Below, piece by piece: positions 25,037 through 33,138 of a stretch of DNA of 33,921 nt. Below the pieces are notes generated by a model. That model ran no database searches and was not told where the DNA came from. It saw only the letters and a list, made by a program, of their open reading frames with translations. Position numbers and translations under genes: made by a program. The stretch covers positions 1 through 33,921 of the forward strand of contig JAJDTR010000137.1 of NCBI GenBank assembly GCA_022827055.1, given 5' to 3'. The DNA is from Candidatus Poribacteria bacterium. GTDB lineage: Bacteria > Poribacteria > WGA-4E > JAJDTR01. The stretch's first letter is position 1; every line of letters begins with the position of its first letter.

Positions 25037-26377
25037 ATGAATCAGCTTGAGAAAATACTCATCGTAGATGACGAGCCCGACACCATCACAATCTTACGGG
25101 ATCGGCTAGAAATGGACCACTACGAAGTAATTACCGCGTCTAGTGGCAATGCCGCTCTGGAACAGATTGATCGTGATCTTCCGGATTTAGTATTGTTAGA
25201 CATCCAAATGCCAGGTATGGACGGATTGGAAACGCTGGCACACATTAATCGGAGATATCCCGGACTTCTGGTGACGATGTTAACCGCACACGGCTCAATT
25301 CAGCGGGCGGTTGAGGCCACAAAACTTGGAGCATACGATTTTCTTGAAAAACCGTTTAAGTCGGAACATATAAAAGCCAAAGTCGACAAGGCACTCGAAC
25401 ATCACCGTGCGAATAAACAGAGCGAAAGAGATGAACTTATCCATAGTTATGAGGAGATAGTTGGAGAAAGTCCACAGATTGTAGAGGTCTTGAAAGTCAT
25501 CGAAAAAGTGGCTGGCACGGATTCTACCGTGCTTATTCATGGAGAAAGTGGCACAGGCAAGGAGCTAGTCGCGCGAGCAATTCACCGGAATAGCGCTTAT
25601 GCGGATAAAGAGATGGTGGTGGTGAACTGCGCCGCCATCCCGGCTAATCTTTTGGAAAGCGAACTTTTCGGCCACGAGCGAGGTGCTTTTACGGGGGCCA
25701 TTTACCAAAAAATCGGAAAATTTGAACGCGCCAATGGAAGTTCACTATTTCTCGACGAGATTGGAGACATGCCAGTGGCACTGCAAGCTAAATTGCTTCG
25801 AGCGATTCAGGAACAAGAAATCGAGCGTGTCGGAGGCACAAATGTAATTCGTGTGAAGGTTCGAATTATTGCAGCTACTAATCACGATTTGCGTCGAGCC
25901 ATTGAGGATGGGTTGTTCCGGCAAGATCTCTACTATCGACTAAATATGATACCAATTCATCTCCTCTCACTGCGAGAGCGACGAGAGGACATTGAAATTC
26001 TGTCCGAATATTTTCTGCGTAAACACAGTGAAGCCCATAGTCAACCTGTTCGGATTATCAGTCAGAAAGCGAGAAATCTTTTGATGCAGTATGATTGGCC
26101 GGGCAATGTACGCGAATTGGAATATTCAATCTTGCGAGCAGTTCTTTTTGCAGAGGGAGAAGCTGTCTTGCCGAAGCATCTTCCCGATGAAATTCAATCC
26201 TTGAAGAAGCAGACCTACAACGACATTCCTATCGGAATGACAATGAAACAGATGGAGAAGGAGCTTATTCTTAAAACACTTGAGCGCATGGATGGCAACC
26301 GCACGCGTACGGCAGAAATCTTGGGTATCAGTCTGCGGGCGTTGCAATACAGGTTGAAGGATTACGCAACGGAGTGA
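25037..26377 (+). CDS. NtrC-family sigma54-dependent response regulator
   Basis: A 446-residue transcription activator. The receiver domain (1-125) has the acidic pair D11-D12, the phosphoacceptor D55, T83 and K105. The AAA+ domain has Walker A GESGTGKE (169-176), the sigma54-contact loop GAFTGA (216-221), Walker B SLFLDEIG (236-243) and the WPGNVRELE motif. The C-terminal Fis-type helix-turn-helix is NRTRTAEILGISLRALQYRLKDY. It is expected to drive sigma54 promoters after phosphorylation by a sensor kinase, but none is adjacent. The SUMF1 gene begins 3 bases after its stop. No convincing sigma54 promoter (GG-N10-GC) was found in the window. Confidence 0.95.
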   Translation: MNQLEKILIVDDEPDTITILRDRLEMDHYEVITASSGNAALEQIDRDLPDLVLLDIQMPGMDGLETLAHINRRYPGLLVTMLTAHGSIQRAVEATKLGAYDFLEKPFKSEHIKAKVDKALEHHRANKQSERDELIHSYEEIVGESPQIVEVLKVIEKVAGTDSTVLIHGESGTGKELVARAIHRNSAYADKEMVVVNCAAIPANLLESELFGHERGAFTGAIYQKIGKFERANGSSLFLDEIGDMPVALQAKLLRAIQEQEIERVGGTNVIRVKVRIIAATNHDLRRAIEDGLFRQDLYYRLNMIPIHLLSLRERREDIEILSEYFLRKHSEAHSQPVRIISQKARNLLMQYDWPGNVRELEYSILRAVLFAEGEAVLPKHLPDEIQSLKKQTYNDIPIGMTMKQMEKELILKTLERMDGNRTRTAEILGISLRALQYRLKDYATE

Positions 26378-26380
26378 AGT

Positions 26381-27085
26381 ATGCATTCACCGCCCCATGA
26401 TTATATCGAGCCTAAGATGGTTGTTATTTCTGAGGGTGAATTTCTGATGGGAAGTGAGGTCGGCGCGGCTAACGAAGCACCTGTACATCGTGTATGGATT
26501 GACAGTTTTGCATTGGCAACACTACCAATTACCAATAAAGAATATTCATTATTCATTCAATCTTCAGGATTCCATCCCCCTCCGTTTTGGGACAGTTCGA
26601 ACTTCCGGCACCCCGACCAACCCGTTGTCGGACCAAGTTGGAATGATGCAATTGCCTATTGTGAATGGATTAGAGGCGTGACTGGCAAACCGTTTCGCCT
26701 GCCATCCGAGGCGGAACGCGAAAAAGCTGCGCGTGGCGGACTGGAAGGACAGGAATACCCATGGGGAAATGAACTGCCAGCCAATCAATTCGGCGGACGC
26801 AATTCAACACTTGCGCCCGTTGGAACAGACGGTCCGAACGGCTATGGTTTGTACAATATGTCGGAGGGGGTGCATGAGTGGTGCGCAGACGCATACGATG
26901 CACGATATTATGATACATCCCCTTACCGTAATCCACAAGGACCAGCACATGGCAACCGCCGTGTGGCGCGGGGAGGTTCCTGGCGTCACCGTGTGCGATT
27001 TGCACGGTGCGCAGCTCGAAGTAGCCTTGCACCTGAGAAACAGTTTAGCGACTTCGGCTTCCGCTGCGCGATGACAATCGAGTGA
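26381..27085 (+). CDS. SUMF1 / formylglycine-generating-enzyme-like protein without the catalytic cysteines
   Basis: A 234-residue single SUMF1 (FGE-sulfatase) domain. Characteristic blocks are FLMGSE (21-26), PVVGPSWNDAIAYCEW (81-96), RLPSEAEREKAARGG (106-120), EYPWGN and GYGLYNMSEGVHEW, then RRVARGGSWRHRVRFARCAARSS and GFRCA. In true formylglycine-generating enzymes a copper-binding cysteine pair lies between GGS and the RCAAR block. Here that segment has no cysteine before RCAAR and is about three residues shorter. It is therefore probably a non-FGE member with a binding or other role. GGAG inside the end of the regulator gene, 6 bases before the ATG, shows coupling to it. Confidence 0.88.
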   Translation: MHSPPHDYIEPKMVVISEGEFLMGSEVGAANEAPVHRVWIDSFALATLPITNKEYSLFIQSSGFHPPPFWDSSNFRHPDQPVVGPSWNDAIAYCEWIRGVTGKPFRLPSEAEREKAARGGLEGQEYPWGNELPANQFGGRNSTLAPVGTDGPNGYGLYNMSEGVHEWCADAYDARYYDTSPYRNPQGPAHGNRRVARGGSWRHRVRFARCAARSSLAPEKQFSDFGFRCAMTIE

Positions 27086-27127
27086 ACCGAAGAATAGGAA
27101 CCTTGGTCTTGGTGCAATCCCATCTCT

Positions 27128-28054
27128 ATGAACTCTCCGTTGACATTCATCCTTGGACCCACCGCCACTGGAAAAACCGAAATTGCTATCCGACTAGCAC
27201 GGCGGATGAATGCCGAGATTGTTTCGTTAGATTCGCGGCAACTTTACCGCCAAATGAATATCGGCACCGCAAAGCCGACGCCAGCACAGCGGGAAGCAGT
27301 ACCGCACCATTTAATTGATTGTGCCGATATCGATCAGCCATTCTCCGTTGCAGATTATCAGCGGCTCGGTGACGAAGTGCTTGCGGATATCCGTAAGCGG
27401 CACCGGCGAGCACTGGTTGTAGGCGGCGCAGGTTTATACTTTCGCGCTTTGGTTGATGGCATTTTTCCCGGTCCTGGGGCTGACTTCGCGATTCGCGAGC
27501 GGCTTCGGCGGGAAGCGGCGGAAAACGGGGTACTAAGATTACACGAACGATTGCACCGGTGTGACCCCGATTCCGCTGCGCGTATCCATCCAAACAACAT
27601 CGTTCGAATCATCCGGGCGCTAGAAGTTTACGAACTAACCCGTAAGCCAATTTCGGAGCTTCAAGCGCAGTGGAATAATGCCGATGCGCGTTATGAATTT
27701 CGTGCTTTCGGTTTGAACATGTCTCGAGGAAATCTATATAATCGTATAGAAGCCCGCGCCGATCGAATGATGGCGGTCGGCCTGGTCGAGGAGGTTAAAA
27801 GCATACTTGACGCGGGTTATTCGCCCGATTGTGCTGCCTTGCGTAGTTTTGGATATAAAGAGATTATCAGTTACCTCGGGGGGAAACTAACGTTGTTCGA
27901 AGCCGTTGCACTGCTTAAACAGAACACTCGCCAGTTTGCGAAACGTCAGTTGACATGGTTTCGTGCAGATTCTCGGATTGAATGGATAGACCTCTCTCTG
28001 TTCGCAACGGCCGACGATGTCGTTAATCGCCTTATGGAGATAAATCTCGGGTAA
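27128..28054 (+). CDS. miaA: tRNA dimethylallyltransferase MiaA
   Basis: A 308-residue enzyme that adds a dimethylallyl group to A37 of tRNAs reading U-initial codons. The P-loop GPTATGKT is at 10-17, DSRQLYRQMNIGTAKP follows, then PHHLID and the VVGGAGLYFRAL block. Further on come NNIVRIIRALEVY and the C-terminal TRQFAKRQLTWFR. Length is normal. No clear ribosome binding site is visible before the ATG. hfq, a frequent neighbour elsewhere, is not present. Confidence 0.95.
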   Translation: MNSPLTFILGPTATGKTEIAIRLARRMNAEIVSLDSRQLYRQMNIGTAKPTPAQREAVPHHLIDCADIDQPFSVADYQRLGDEVLADIRKRHRRALVVGGAGLYFRALVDGIFPGPGADFAIRERLRREAAENGVLRLHERLHRCDPDSAARIHPNNIVRIIRALEVYELTRKPISELQAQWNNADARYEFRAFGLNMSRGNLYNRIEARADRMMAVGLVEEVKSILDAGYSPDCAALRSFGYKEIISYLGGKLTLFEAVALLKQNTRQFAKRQLTWFRADSRIEWIDLSLFATADDVVNRLMEINLG

Positions 28055-28114
28055 TCACCAAGACAAGGAGTGAAACTACGTCACTGAAACGACATTTGCG
28101 AATAATTTCGAAAG

Positions 28115-28143
28115 TCGACCCAGAATCTCGTGTGCGGTAATAT
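28115..28143 (+). promoter_or_regulatory. Possible promoter for the sterol-desaturase-family gene
   Basis: TCGACC (28115-28120) and TAATAT (28138-28143) are 17 bases apart. The predicted start near 28150 would favour the ATG at 28168 as the translation start. Match quality is moderate. Confidence 0.3.
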
Positions 28144-28167
28144 TGAATATTGCCCCATGGGCAGACA

Positions 28168-28977
28168 ATGATGGACACTACTGCGATGGCGACCCTTGAC
28201 CAGCTCAAAACAGTTCTGACAATCGCTGTTTTGGTGTTTCTCTGGTGTTTAGAAACATGGTTACCTCTATACCACGAACGTCATGGGAATCGCCTGAAGC
28301 ACGCCAGCAGAAATATATTCATTGCGCTATTCAATTTCGTGGTCATTGCCTTAATGTTCTCAGGCATCATAGCGGTGGTTGCCGCTTGGAATCACAACGA
28401 GAACTTTGGGCTCTTGAATATTCTGGATTTGCCGACGGCAATAGAAACAGGGATAGCGCTTCTTCTGTTTGATGGTTGGATGTATCTTTGGCATCGCGCC
28501 AATCACGAGATTCCGTTTCTCTGGCGATTTCACCGCATGCATCATAGTGATCGTGAGATTGATGTCACGTCAGCCACGCGATTTCACGTCGGCGAACTGA
28601 TTCTCTCCTCAATATTGAGACTTGGAGTAATCTCTTTGTTAGGCCTTCAATTGTGGCAGCTGGTTCTGTACGAAGTGATGTTGCTACCGGTAATTCAATT
28701 TCATCACAGCAACGTCAATTTGCCCGAACGATGGGATCGGTTGCTGAGGGCAATAATTGTGTCTCCTAACATGCATCGAGTGCACCACTCTCGCATTCAA
28801 CTTGAAACGGATTCTAACTACTCGAGTGTTTTTTCGTTTTGGGATCGATTGGCGCGTACGTTCCGCAGACGTGAGGATGTGGGAGCAATTGAGTTCGGAT
28901 TGCTTGAATTTGACGACTTGAAGTGGCAGACTATCATGGGATTGTTGAGAACCCCGTTCAGAAGCAGAGAAAGATAA
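28168..28977 (+). CDS. Sterol desaturase / fatty acid hydroxylase family protein
   Basis: A 269-residue membrane protein with the di-iron histidine clusters of this superfamily. These are H109-x3-H113, H122-x2-H125-H126, HH at 179-180, and H203-x2-H206-H207 in NMHRVHHS. Membrane helices lie near 12-32, 50-73 and 90-108, with more between the second and third His clusters. The family hydroxylates or desaturates lipids and sterols; the substrate here is unknown. A TTG at 28150 in the same frame is an alternative start, and no strong ribosome binding site is seen for either. Confidence 0.88.
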   Translation: MMDTTAMATLDQLKTVLTIAVLVFLWCLETWLPLYHERHGNRLKHASRNIFIALFNFVVIALMFSGIIAVVAAWNHNENFGLLNILDLPTAIETGIALLLFDGWMYLWHRANHEIPFLWRFHRMHHSDREIDVTSATRFHVGELILSSILRLGVISLLGLQLWQLVLYEVMLLPVIQFHHSNVNLPERWDRLLRAIIVSPNMHRVHHSRIQLETDSNYSSVFSFWDRLARTFRRREDVGAIEFGLLEFDDLKWQTIMGLLRTPFRSRER

Positions 28978-29236
28978 ATTAACCAAGGTAAAGTGCAGTG
29001 GTTCGTAGAAAAACAGATGCAAGATTTACCTCGTCTTGTTCACGAAAAAACTGACGGAGGACTCCACTTGGGCTTGTGCTAATTTGCATGGAATTGCGCC
29101 CCTCCCCTTCTGTATAAACCTGACCATGAACATTGTTGGGAATACAACTCCAAGATGGCATCTGCCTTGATTGCCGCAGTATCGATCCGGTCAGAATGCC
29201 GACGCAGGCAGAATTTAAAACGTTCGTAGGCTACAA

Positions 29237-30970
29237 ATGAATTGGAACCACAAGCACTCCGTTCACATCATTCTATTCCCCATTCTTCTCTTTTTTGTCG
29301 CTTTTCTGATATATCCCCTGCTCTACATCTTCAAAGCTGCTTTCTGGATTGATGGGCGTTTCACGCTTACCTATTTTCAGCTGATGATTACGGATGCGAA
29401 TACGCGCGCATTGGTGATTAACAGTTTCAAGCTTGGCGTGTTCGTAACCTTGGCGACAACTTTGGTGAGTTTACCATTAGCGTACTTTTTTACACGCTAT
29501 CGATTCCCAGGGCGCAGGTTGATGCAGGGGGTGATTCTTGTGCCAATGATTATGCCCCCTTTTGTCGGCGCTATCGGCATGAAGATGTTCTTTGGTCTGT
29601 ACGGTAGCGTGAACATGTTGCTGTCGAAGATAGGAGTTGTTAATCTTAGCCACCCAGTTGACTGGTTTGGCGGCGGTTTTTGGGGTGTCGTACTAATGGC
29701 AACGTTGCATCTCTATCCGATTATGTATCTCAGCGTAGCTGCCGCGTTGGCGAATATCGATCCCAGTCTAGAGGAAGCGGCAGAGAACATGGGAGCATCA
29801 CGATTTAAACTCTTTTGGACGGTGACGGTACCGCTCATGATGCCCGGTTATTTTGCGGGCGCCATTCTGGTATTTATCTGGGCTTTCACAGATTTGGGCA
29901 CACCCTTGATTTTCGAATACAATGAAGTCATTGCAGTGCGAATCTTTCGGCAGGTTACCGACGCGAACGTAAATCCGATGGGATACGCGCTCGTGGTGTT
30001 GATTGTCGTACTAACAGCGTCGGCGTTCTATTTGTCCAAACGATGGACAGGCGGAAGAAATTATGAGATGATTGGACGTGGACATGTTGGTTCGCGTGAA
30101 ATTACGGCGACCATACCGATGTGTACGGCAATTTACTTATTCGTCGGTGGACTGACGTTCGTGGCGTTACTTCCGCATATCAGTGTTGTGCTAGTATCGT
30201 TAACGCCCGACGCAAGTCAGTGGCGGTTAAGCATTTTGCCCAAAAGTTATACAATCGAGCATTACCTGACAGTCTTTACACATGAAGACACACTCCCTAG
30301 CATTCTAAACAGTTTGAAATACAGTGTCTTCAGTACGCTACTTGCACTTGCGATGGGTATAGCAATTGCTTATCTACTCACCCGCAAACGTCTGCCATTT
30401 AGTAACCTGCTTGATGCGATAGCGATGTTGCCATTAGCACTCCCCGGTATCGTACTTGCTTTCGGCTACGTGGGTAGTTTTGCGGATACGTCGCCCGCAC
30501 TGCGCCACATGCCGGAGAGCGTAATCTCCGTTATTGATCCACGCCAAAATCCCACGTTGCTGTTGATAGTTAGTTACTCTGTGAGACGACTACCATACAT
30601 GCTTCGCTCAATTTATGCTGGCTTGCAGCAGACAAGCGTCACGTATGAAGAGGCGTCACAGAATTTGGGTGCCAACCCGGCCCGCACGCTTTACAAGATT
30701 ACGTTTCCACTCATTATCGCAAATTTGATTGCCGGATCAATTCTGGTTTTCTCGTTCTCTATGTTGGAAGTAAGCGACAGTTTGGTACTGGCAATGCGAG
30801 ATGAATACAGCCCTATTACCAAAGCTATATGGAGTCTCTCACAGCGTCCTGTCGGTGGAGAATACATTGCTAGCGCGCTAGGAGTAGTGGGGATGGTCAT
30901 ACTAATCGGCTGTTTGATAGGCGCCGGACGGGCACTCGGCGGTCGACTAGGAGAGATTTTTAAGATTTGA
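29237..30970 (+). CDS. Fused two-domain ABC transporter permease, FbpB type
   Basis: A 577-residue permease with about twelve hydrophobic segments, the fused form typical of ferric-iron or phosphonate importers (FbpB/PhnU-like). Each half has a BPD_transp_1 domain with an EAA loop: EEAAENMGAS from 179 in the first half and EEASQNLGAN from 471 in the second. These loops contact the ATPase. No binding protein or ATPase flanks the gene; the nearest ATPase is at 14206-15324 on the other strand. The ATG has no clear ribosome binding site. Substrate is undetermined. Confidence 0.88.
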   Translation: MNWNHKHSVHIILFPILLFFVAFLIYPLLYIFKAAFWIDGRFTLTYFQLMITDANTRALVINSFKLGVFVTLATTLVSLPLAYFFTRYRFPGRRLMQGVILVPMIMPPFVGAIGMKMFFGLYGSVNMLLSKIGVVNLSHPVDWFGGGFWGVVLMATLHLYPIMYLSVAAALANIDPSLEEAAENMGASRFKLFWTVTVPLMMPGYFAGAILVFIWAFTDLGTPLIFEYNEVIAVRIFRQVTDANVNPMGYALVVLIVVLTASAFYLSKRWTGGRNYEMIGRGHVGSREITATIPMCTAIYLFVGGLTFVALLPHISVVLVSLTPDASQWRLSILPKSYTIEHYLTVFTHEDTLPSILNSLKYSVFSTLLALAMGIAIAYLLTRKRLPFSNLLDAIAMLPLALPGIVLAFGYVGSFADTSPALRHMPESVISVIDPRQNPTLLLIVSYSVRRLPYMLRSIYAGLQQTSVTYEEASQNLGANPARTLYKITFPLIIANLIAGSILVFSFSMLEVSDSLVLAMRDEYSPITKAIWSLSQRPVGGEYIASALGVVGMVILIGCLIGAGRALGGRLGEIFKI

Positions 30971-31059
30971 CACGTAGATGGCTAACAAATCAGCAATCCT
31001 GTTAATTTGTTCGTGCCGCACAACTACATCGTTTTAAGAAATTTGCGGTTATACCCTCC

Positions 31060-31086
31060 GCCATGCCTGTGGTATAATGGCATGGC
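31060..31086 (+). promoter_or_regulatory. Perfect 8-bp palindrome enclosing a TATAAT box upstream of cmk
   Basis: GCCATGCC (31060-31067) and GGCATGGC (31079-31086) are exact reverse complements separated by 11 bases that contain a perfect TATAAT (31073-31078). No good -35 is present at the right spacing (TTATAC at 31049-31054 is weak), so promoter activity may need an activator. A protein bound to the palindrome would cover the -10. Confidence 0.5.
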
Positions 31087-31214
31087 TCTGATTTCCTGGA
31101 GAACTACAACGACAGAATGCAGTTTCGCGCGCGACTACACGGCGCGCCATCTACAGATTTAAAATTGCGAAGCTAATGACTATTGAGATTCTTTTCACAT
31201 GATTGAAAGGACAA

Positions 31215-31880
31215 ATGCGTAAATCTCTGACAATCGCGATGGATGGCCCTGCGGGGTCTGGAAAGAGTACCGTGGCAAGACAGATTGCCGAGAAGATGGG
31301 TTACCTGTTTCTCAATTCCGGAGCAATGTATCGAGCAGTAGCGCTGCTTGCGGTCTCGGCGAACGTGACGTGCACAGATGTGGAGAAACTTATTGAACTG
31401 GCACACGGTTGCCGAATTGACTTCGCCGACAATGGTAAGATTACGCTCCTGAATGGTGAAGATGTAACAGACCAGATTCACACACCGGAGATTGACATAG
31501 CGGTGGCAGAAATCGCGAGGATTCCTGAGGTGCGCAAAGCCATGGTAAAGCAACAACGTCGGATTGGTAAGGACGGTGGAATTGTCGTTGAAGGACGCGA
31601 TGTAACCACGGTCGTTTTCCCGGATGCGGAGGTAAAATTTTACTTGGATGCGTCAGTTCAGGAACGAGCGAAGCGTCGCTTTCTCGAATTGCAAGCCAAA
31701 AAGATTACGTGCACAATCGAACAGATTGAACTGGAGATTAGGACACGAGACGAAAAGGACCTGTCGCGTGCACATAGCCCCTTACGGACCGCCGATGATG
31801 CAATCGTAGTTGACACCACGGACAAGACACTGAATCAGGTTGTAGAAATTATTATCAAACAGATAGAAGCACAATCATGA
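31215..31880 (+). CDS. cmk: Cytidylate kinase
   Basis: A 221-residue CMP/dCMP kinase. The P-loop DGPAGSGKST is at 10-19, followed by LNSGAMYRAVALLA and the CMP-binding insert region. VVEGRDVTTVVFPDA and the lid RRFLELQ come next, and the end motif is RTRDEKDLSRAHSPL with ADDAIVVDTT. I chose ATG 31215 over a TTG at 31203 because AAAGGA precedes it closely and the protein then begins in the normal place. The stop overlaps the plsC start as ATGA, so the two are coupled. cmk-plsC is a familiar pair in bacteria. Confidence 0.95.
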   Translation: MRKSLTIAMDGPAGSGKSTVARQIAEKMGYLFLNSGAMYRAVALLAVSANVTCTDVEKLIELAHGCRIDFADNGKITLLNGEDVTDQIHTPEIDIAVAEIARIPEVRKAMVKQQRRIGKDGGIVVEGRDVTTVVFPDAEVKFYLDASVQERAKRRFLELQAKKITCTIEQIELEIRTRDEKDLSRAHSPLRTADDAIVVDTTDKTLNQVVEIIIKQIEAQS

Positions 31881-32536
31881 GATACCAGCAGTTTAGCTTT
31901 TGGACGGATTCTGTGCCGTACCGGTGGAGCCAACGATGCCTCGGCGCTGCTCTGGAGGGACTGTGCAAACTTGAAGCGCACGGCAACGAGCACGTCCCAC
32001 GCGAAGGCGGCGTGCTACTGCTGTCCAACCATGTCAGTTATCTGGATCCGTTTATCGTTGGAACTACGGCTAGGCGTGAATTTTTTTTCATGGCACGGGA
32101 TAACATATTTAGTGTGCCGCTATTAGGGAAAATATTGGCATTACATAACGCCTATCCAGTAAAGCGCGGTTCGGCAGACCGTAGGGCATTAAAGTATACT
32201 ATTTCCCTATTGAAGGAAGGTCATGCCGTTCTAATCTTCCCTGAGGGTACGCGTAGCAAGGACGGCAGTTTAGGCAAAGCCCGTGATGGTGTTAGTTTCA
32301 TTATCCACAATGCAGATGTTCCCGCCATTCCTGTATATCTTGAGGGAGCGAACCACCTTATGCCGCGATGGTCAAAATGGATTAGACCAGCAAAGCTTGC
32401 TACACACTTTGGACCACCAATAGATTTCAGTGAGGCGCAAAAGATTAAAGATAAACGCCTCATGTACAACAGCATGAGTCAAATGGTTATGGAATCAATT
32501 GGCGCCTTAGGCGGAATTACCCCAACTCGAAGATAG
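31877..32536 (+). CDS. plsC: 1-acyl-sn-glycerol-3-phosphate acyltransferase
   Basis: A 219-residue PlsC-type acyltransferase, which makes phosphatidic acid from lysophosphatidic acid at the membrane. The catalytic NHVSYLD holds H52 and D57 (HX4D). The substrate-binding FPEGTRS is at 121-127, and the V/IPVY block follows. It starts inside the end of cmk by a 4-base ATGA overlap. Length is normal. Confidence 0.92.
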   Translation: MRYQQFSFWTDSVPYRWSQRCLGAALEGLCKLEAHGNEHVPREGGVLLLSNHVSYLDPFIVGTTARREFFFMARDNIFSVPLLGKILALHNAYPVKRGSADRRALKYTISLLKEGHAVLIFPEGTRSKDGSLGKARDGVSFIIHNADVPAIPVYLEGANHLMPRWSKWIRPAKLATHFGPPIDFSEAQKIKDKRLMYNSMSQMVMESIGALGGITPTRR

Positions 32537-32628
32537 ATTAACACCAACTACTCGATGGCGTGCGACTTTGCTACGGAGGAATCTACGACTAACGAGTTTA
32601 GCTGATATTTTAACTAAGGAAGGACGTA

Positions 32629-33096
32629 ATGCTATCTGTAAAAGCACTTGGGCATGTAGGGCTTTATTGCACCGATTTGCAGAAATCGAAAGATTTCTAT
32701 ACCCGAATACTTGGTCTTGCCATCACAGACGAATCCCCGGACGGACAGATGACTTTCCTGAGTGCACGACCGGACGAAGAACATCACGAACTAGCTCTCT
32801 GTACGGGAAGAGATATTGCACCTGGAGCAAAGGTAGTGCAGCAAATTTCCTTCATCGTCGAAGACCTTGACGTTTTGAAACAGTTTCATGAGCACCTTAA
32901 ACAGGAGAAAGTGCGCATTAGGAGCATTGTTACTCACGGGATTGCTTTTGCCATCTACTTCTACGATCCAGACGACAACGTTGTCGAAATTTACGCGAAG
33001 ACTCCGTACAAAGTAACACAGCCCGTTTCGGAACCAATTAATCTCGACTTATCCGAATCAGAACTACTGTCTTTGGCAAGAAGGGATGTGCAGTGA
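32629..33096 (+). CDS. Glyoxalase/VOC superfamily protein
   Basis: A 155-residue vicinal-oxygen-chelate domain of the catechol 2,3-dioxygenase/glyoxalase type. Metal-ligand positions are recognisable: H9 in ALGHVGLYC, H53 in HHELAL, and E120 in DDNVVEIY. Both beta-alpha-beta-beta-beta modules are present, so it is complete. The substrate is unknown. AAGGAAGGA directly upstream supports the ATG. It follows plsC after 92 bases. Confidence 0.88.
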   Translation: MLSVKALGHVGLYCTDLQKSKDFYTRILGLAITDESPDGQMTFLSARPDEEHHELALCTGRDIAPGAKVVQQISFIVEDLDVLKQFHEHLKQEKVRIRSIVTHGIAFAIYFYDPDDNVVEIYAKTPYKVTQPVSEPINLDLSESELLSLARRDVQ

Positions 33097-33138
33097 ATAC
33101 AGGTTCCAATACTCCGGACAGGATAAAGATGCGGGCAC

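Noticed and set aside
30984..31011. AACAAAT / ATTTGTT inverted repeat after the permease as a terminator
   Set aside because: AT-only stem with a 14-base loop and no U-tract.
31397..31416. TGGCAC...TTGC sequence as a sigma54 promoter for the NtrC regulator's targets
   Set aside because: Spacing is one base short of GG-N10-GC and it lies inside cmk.
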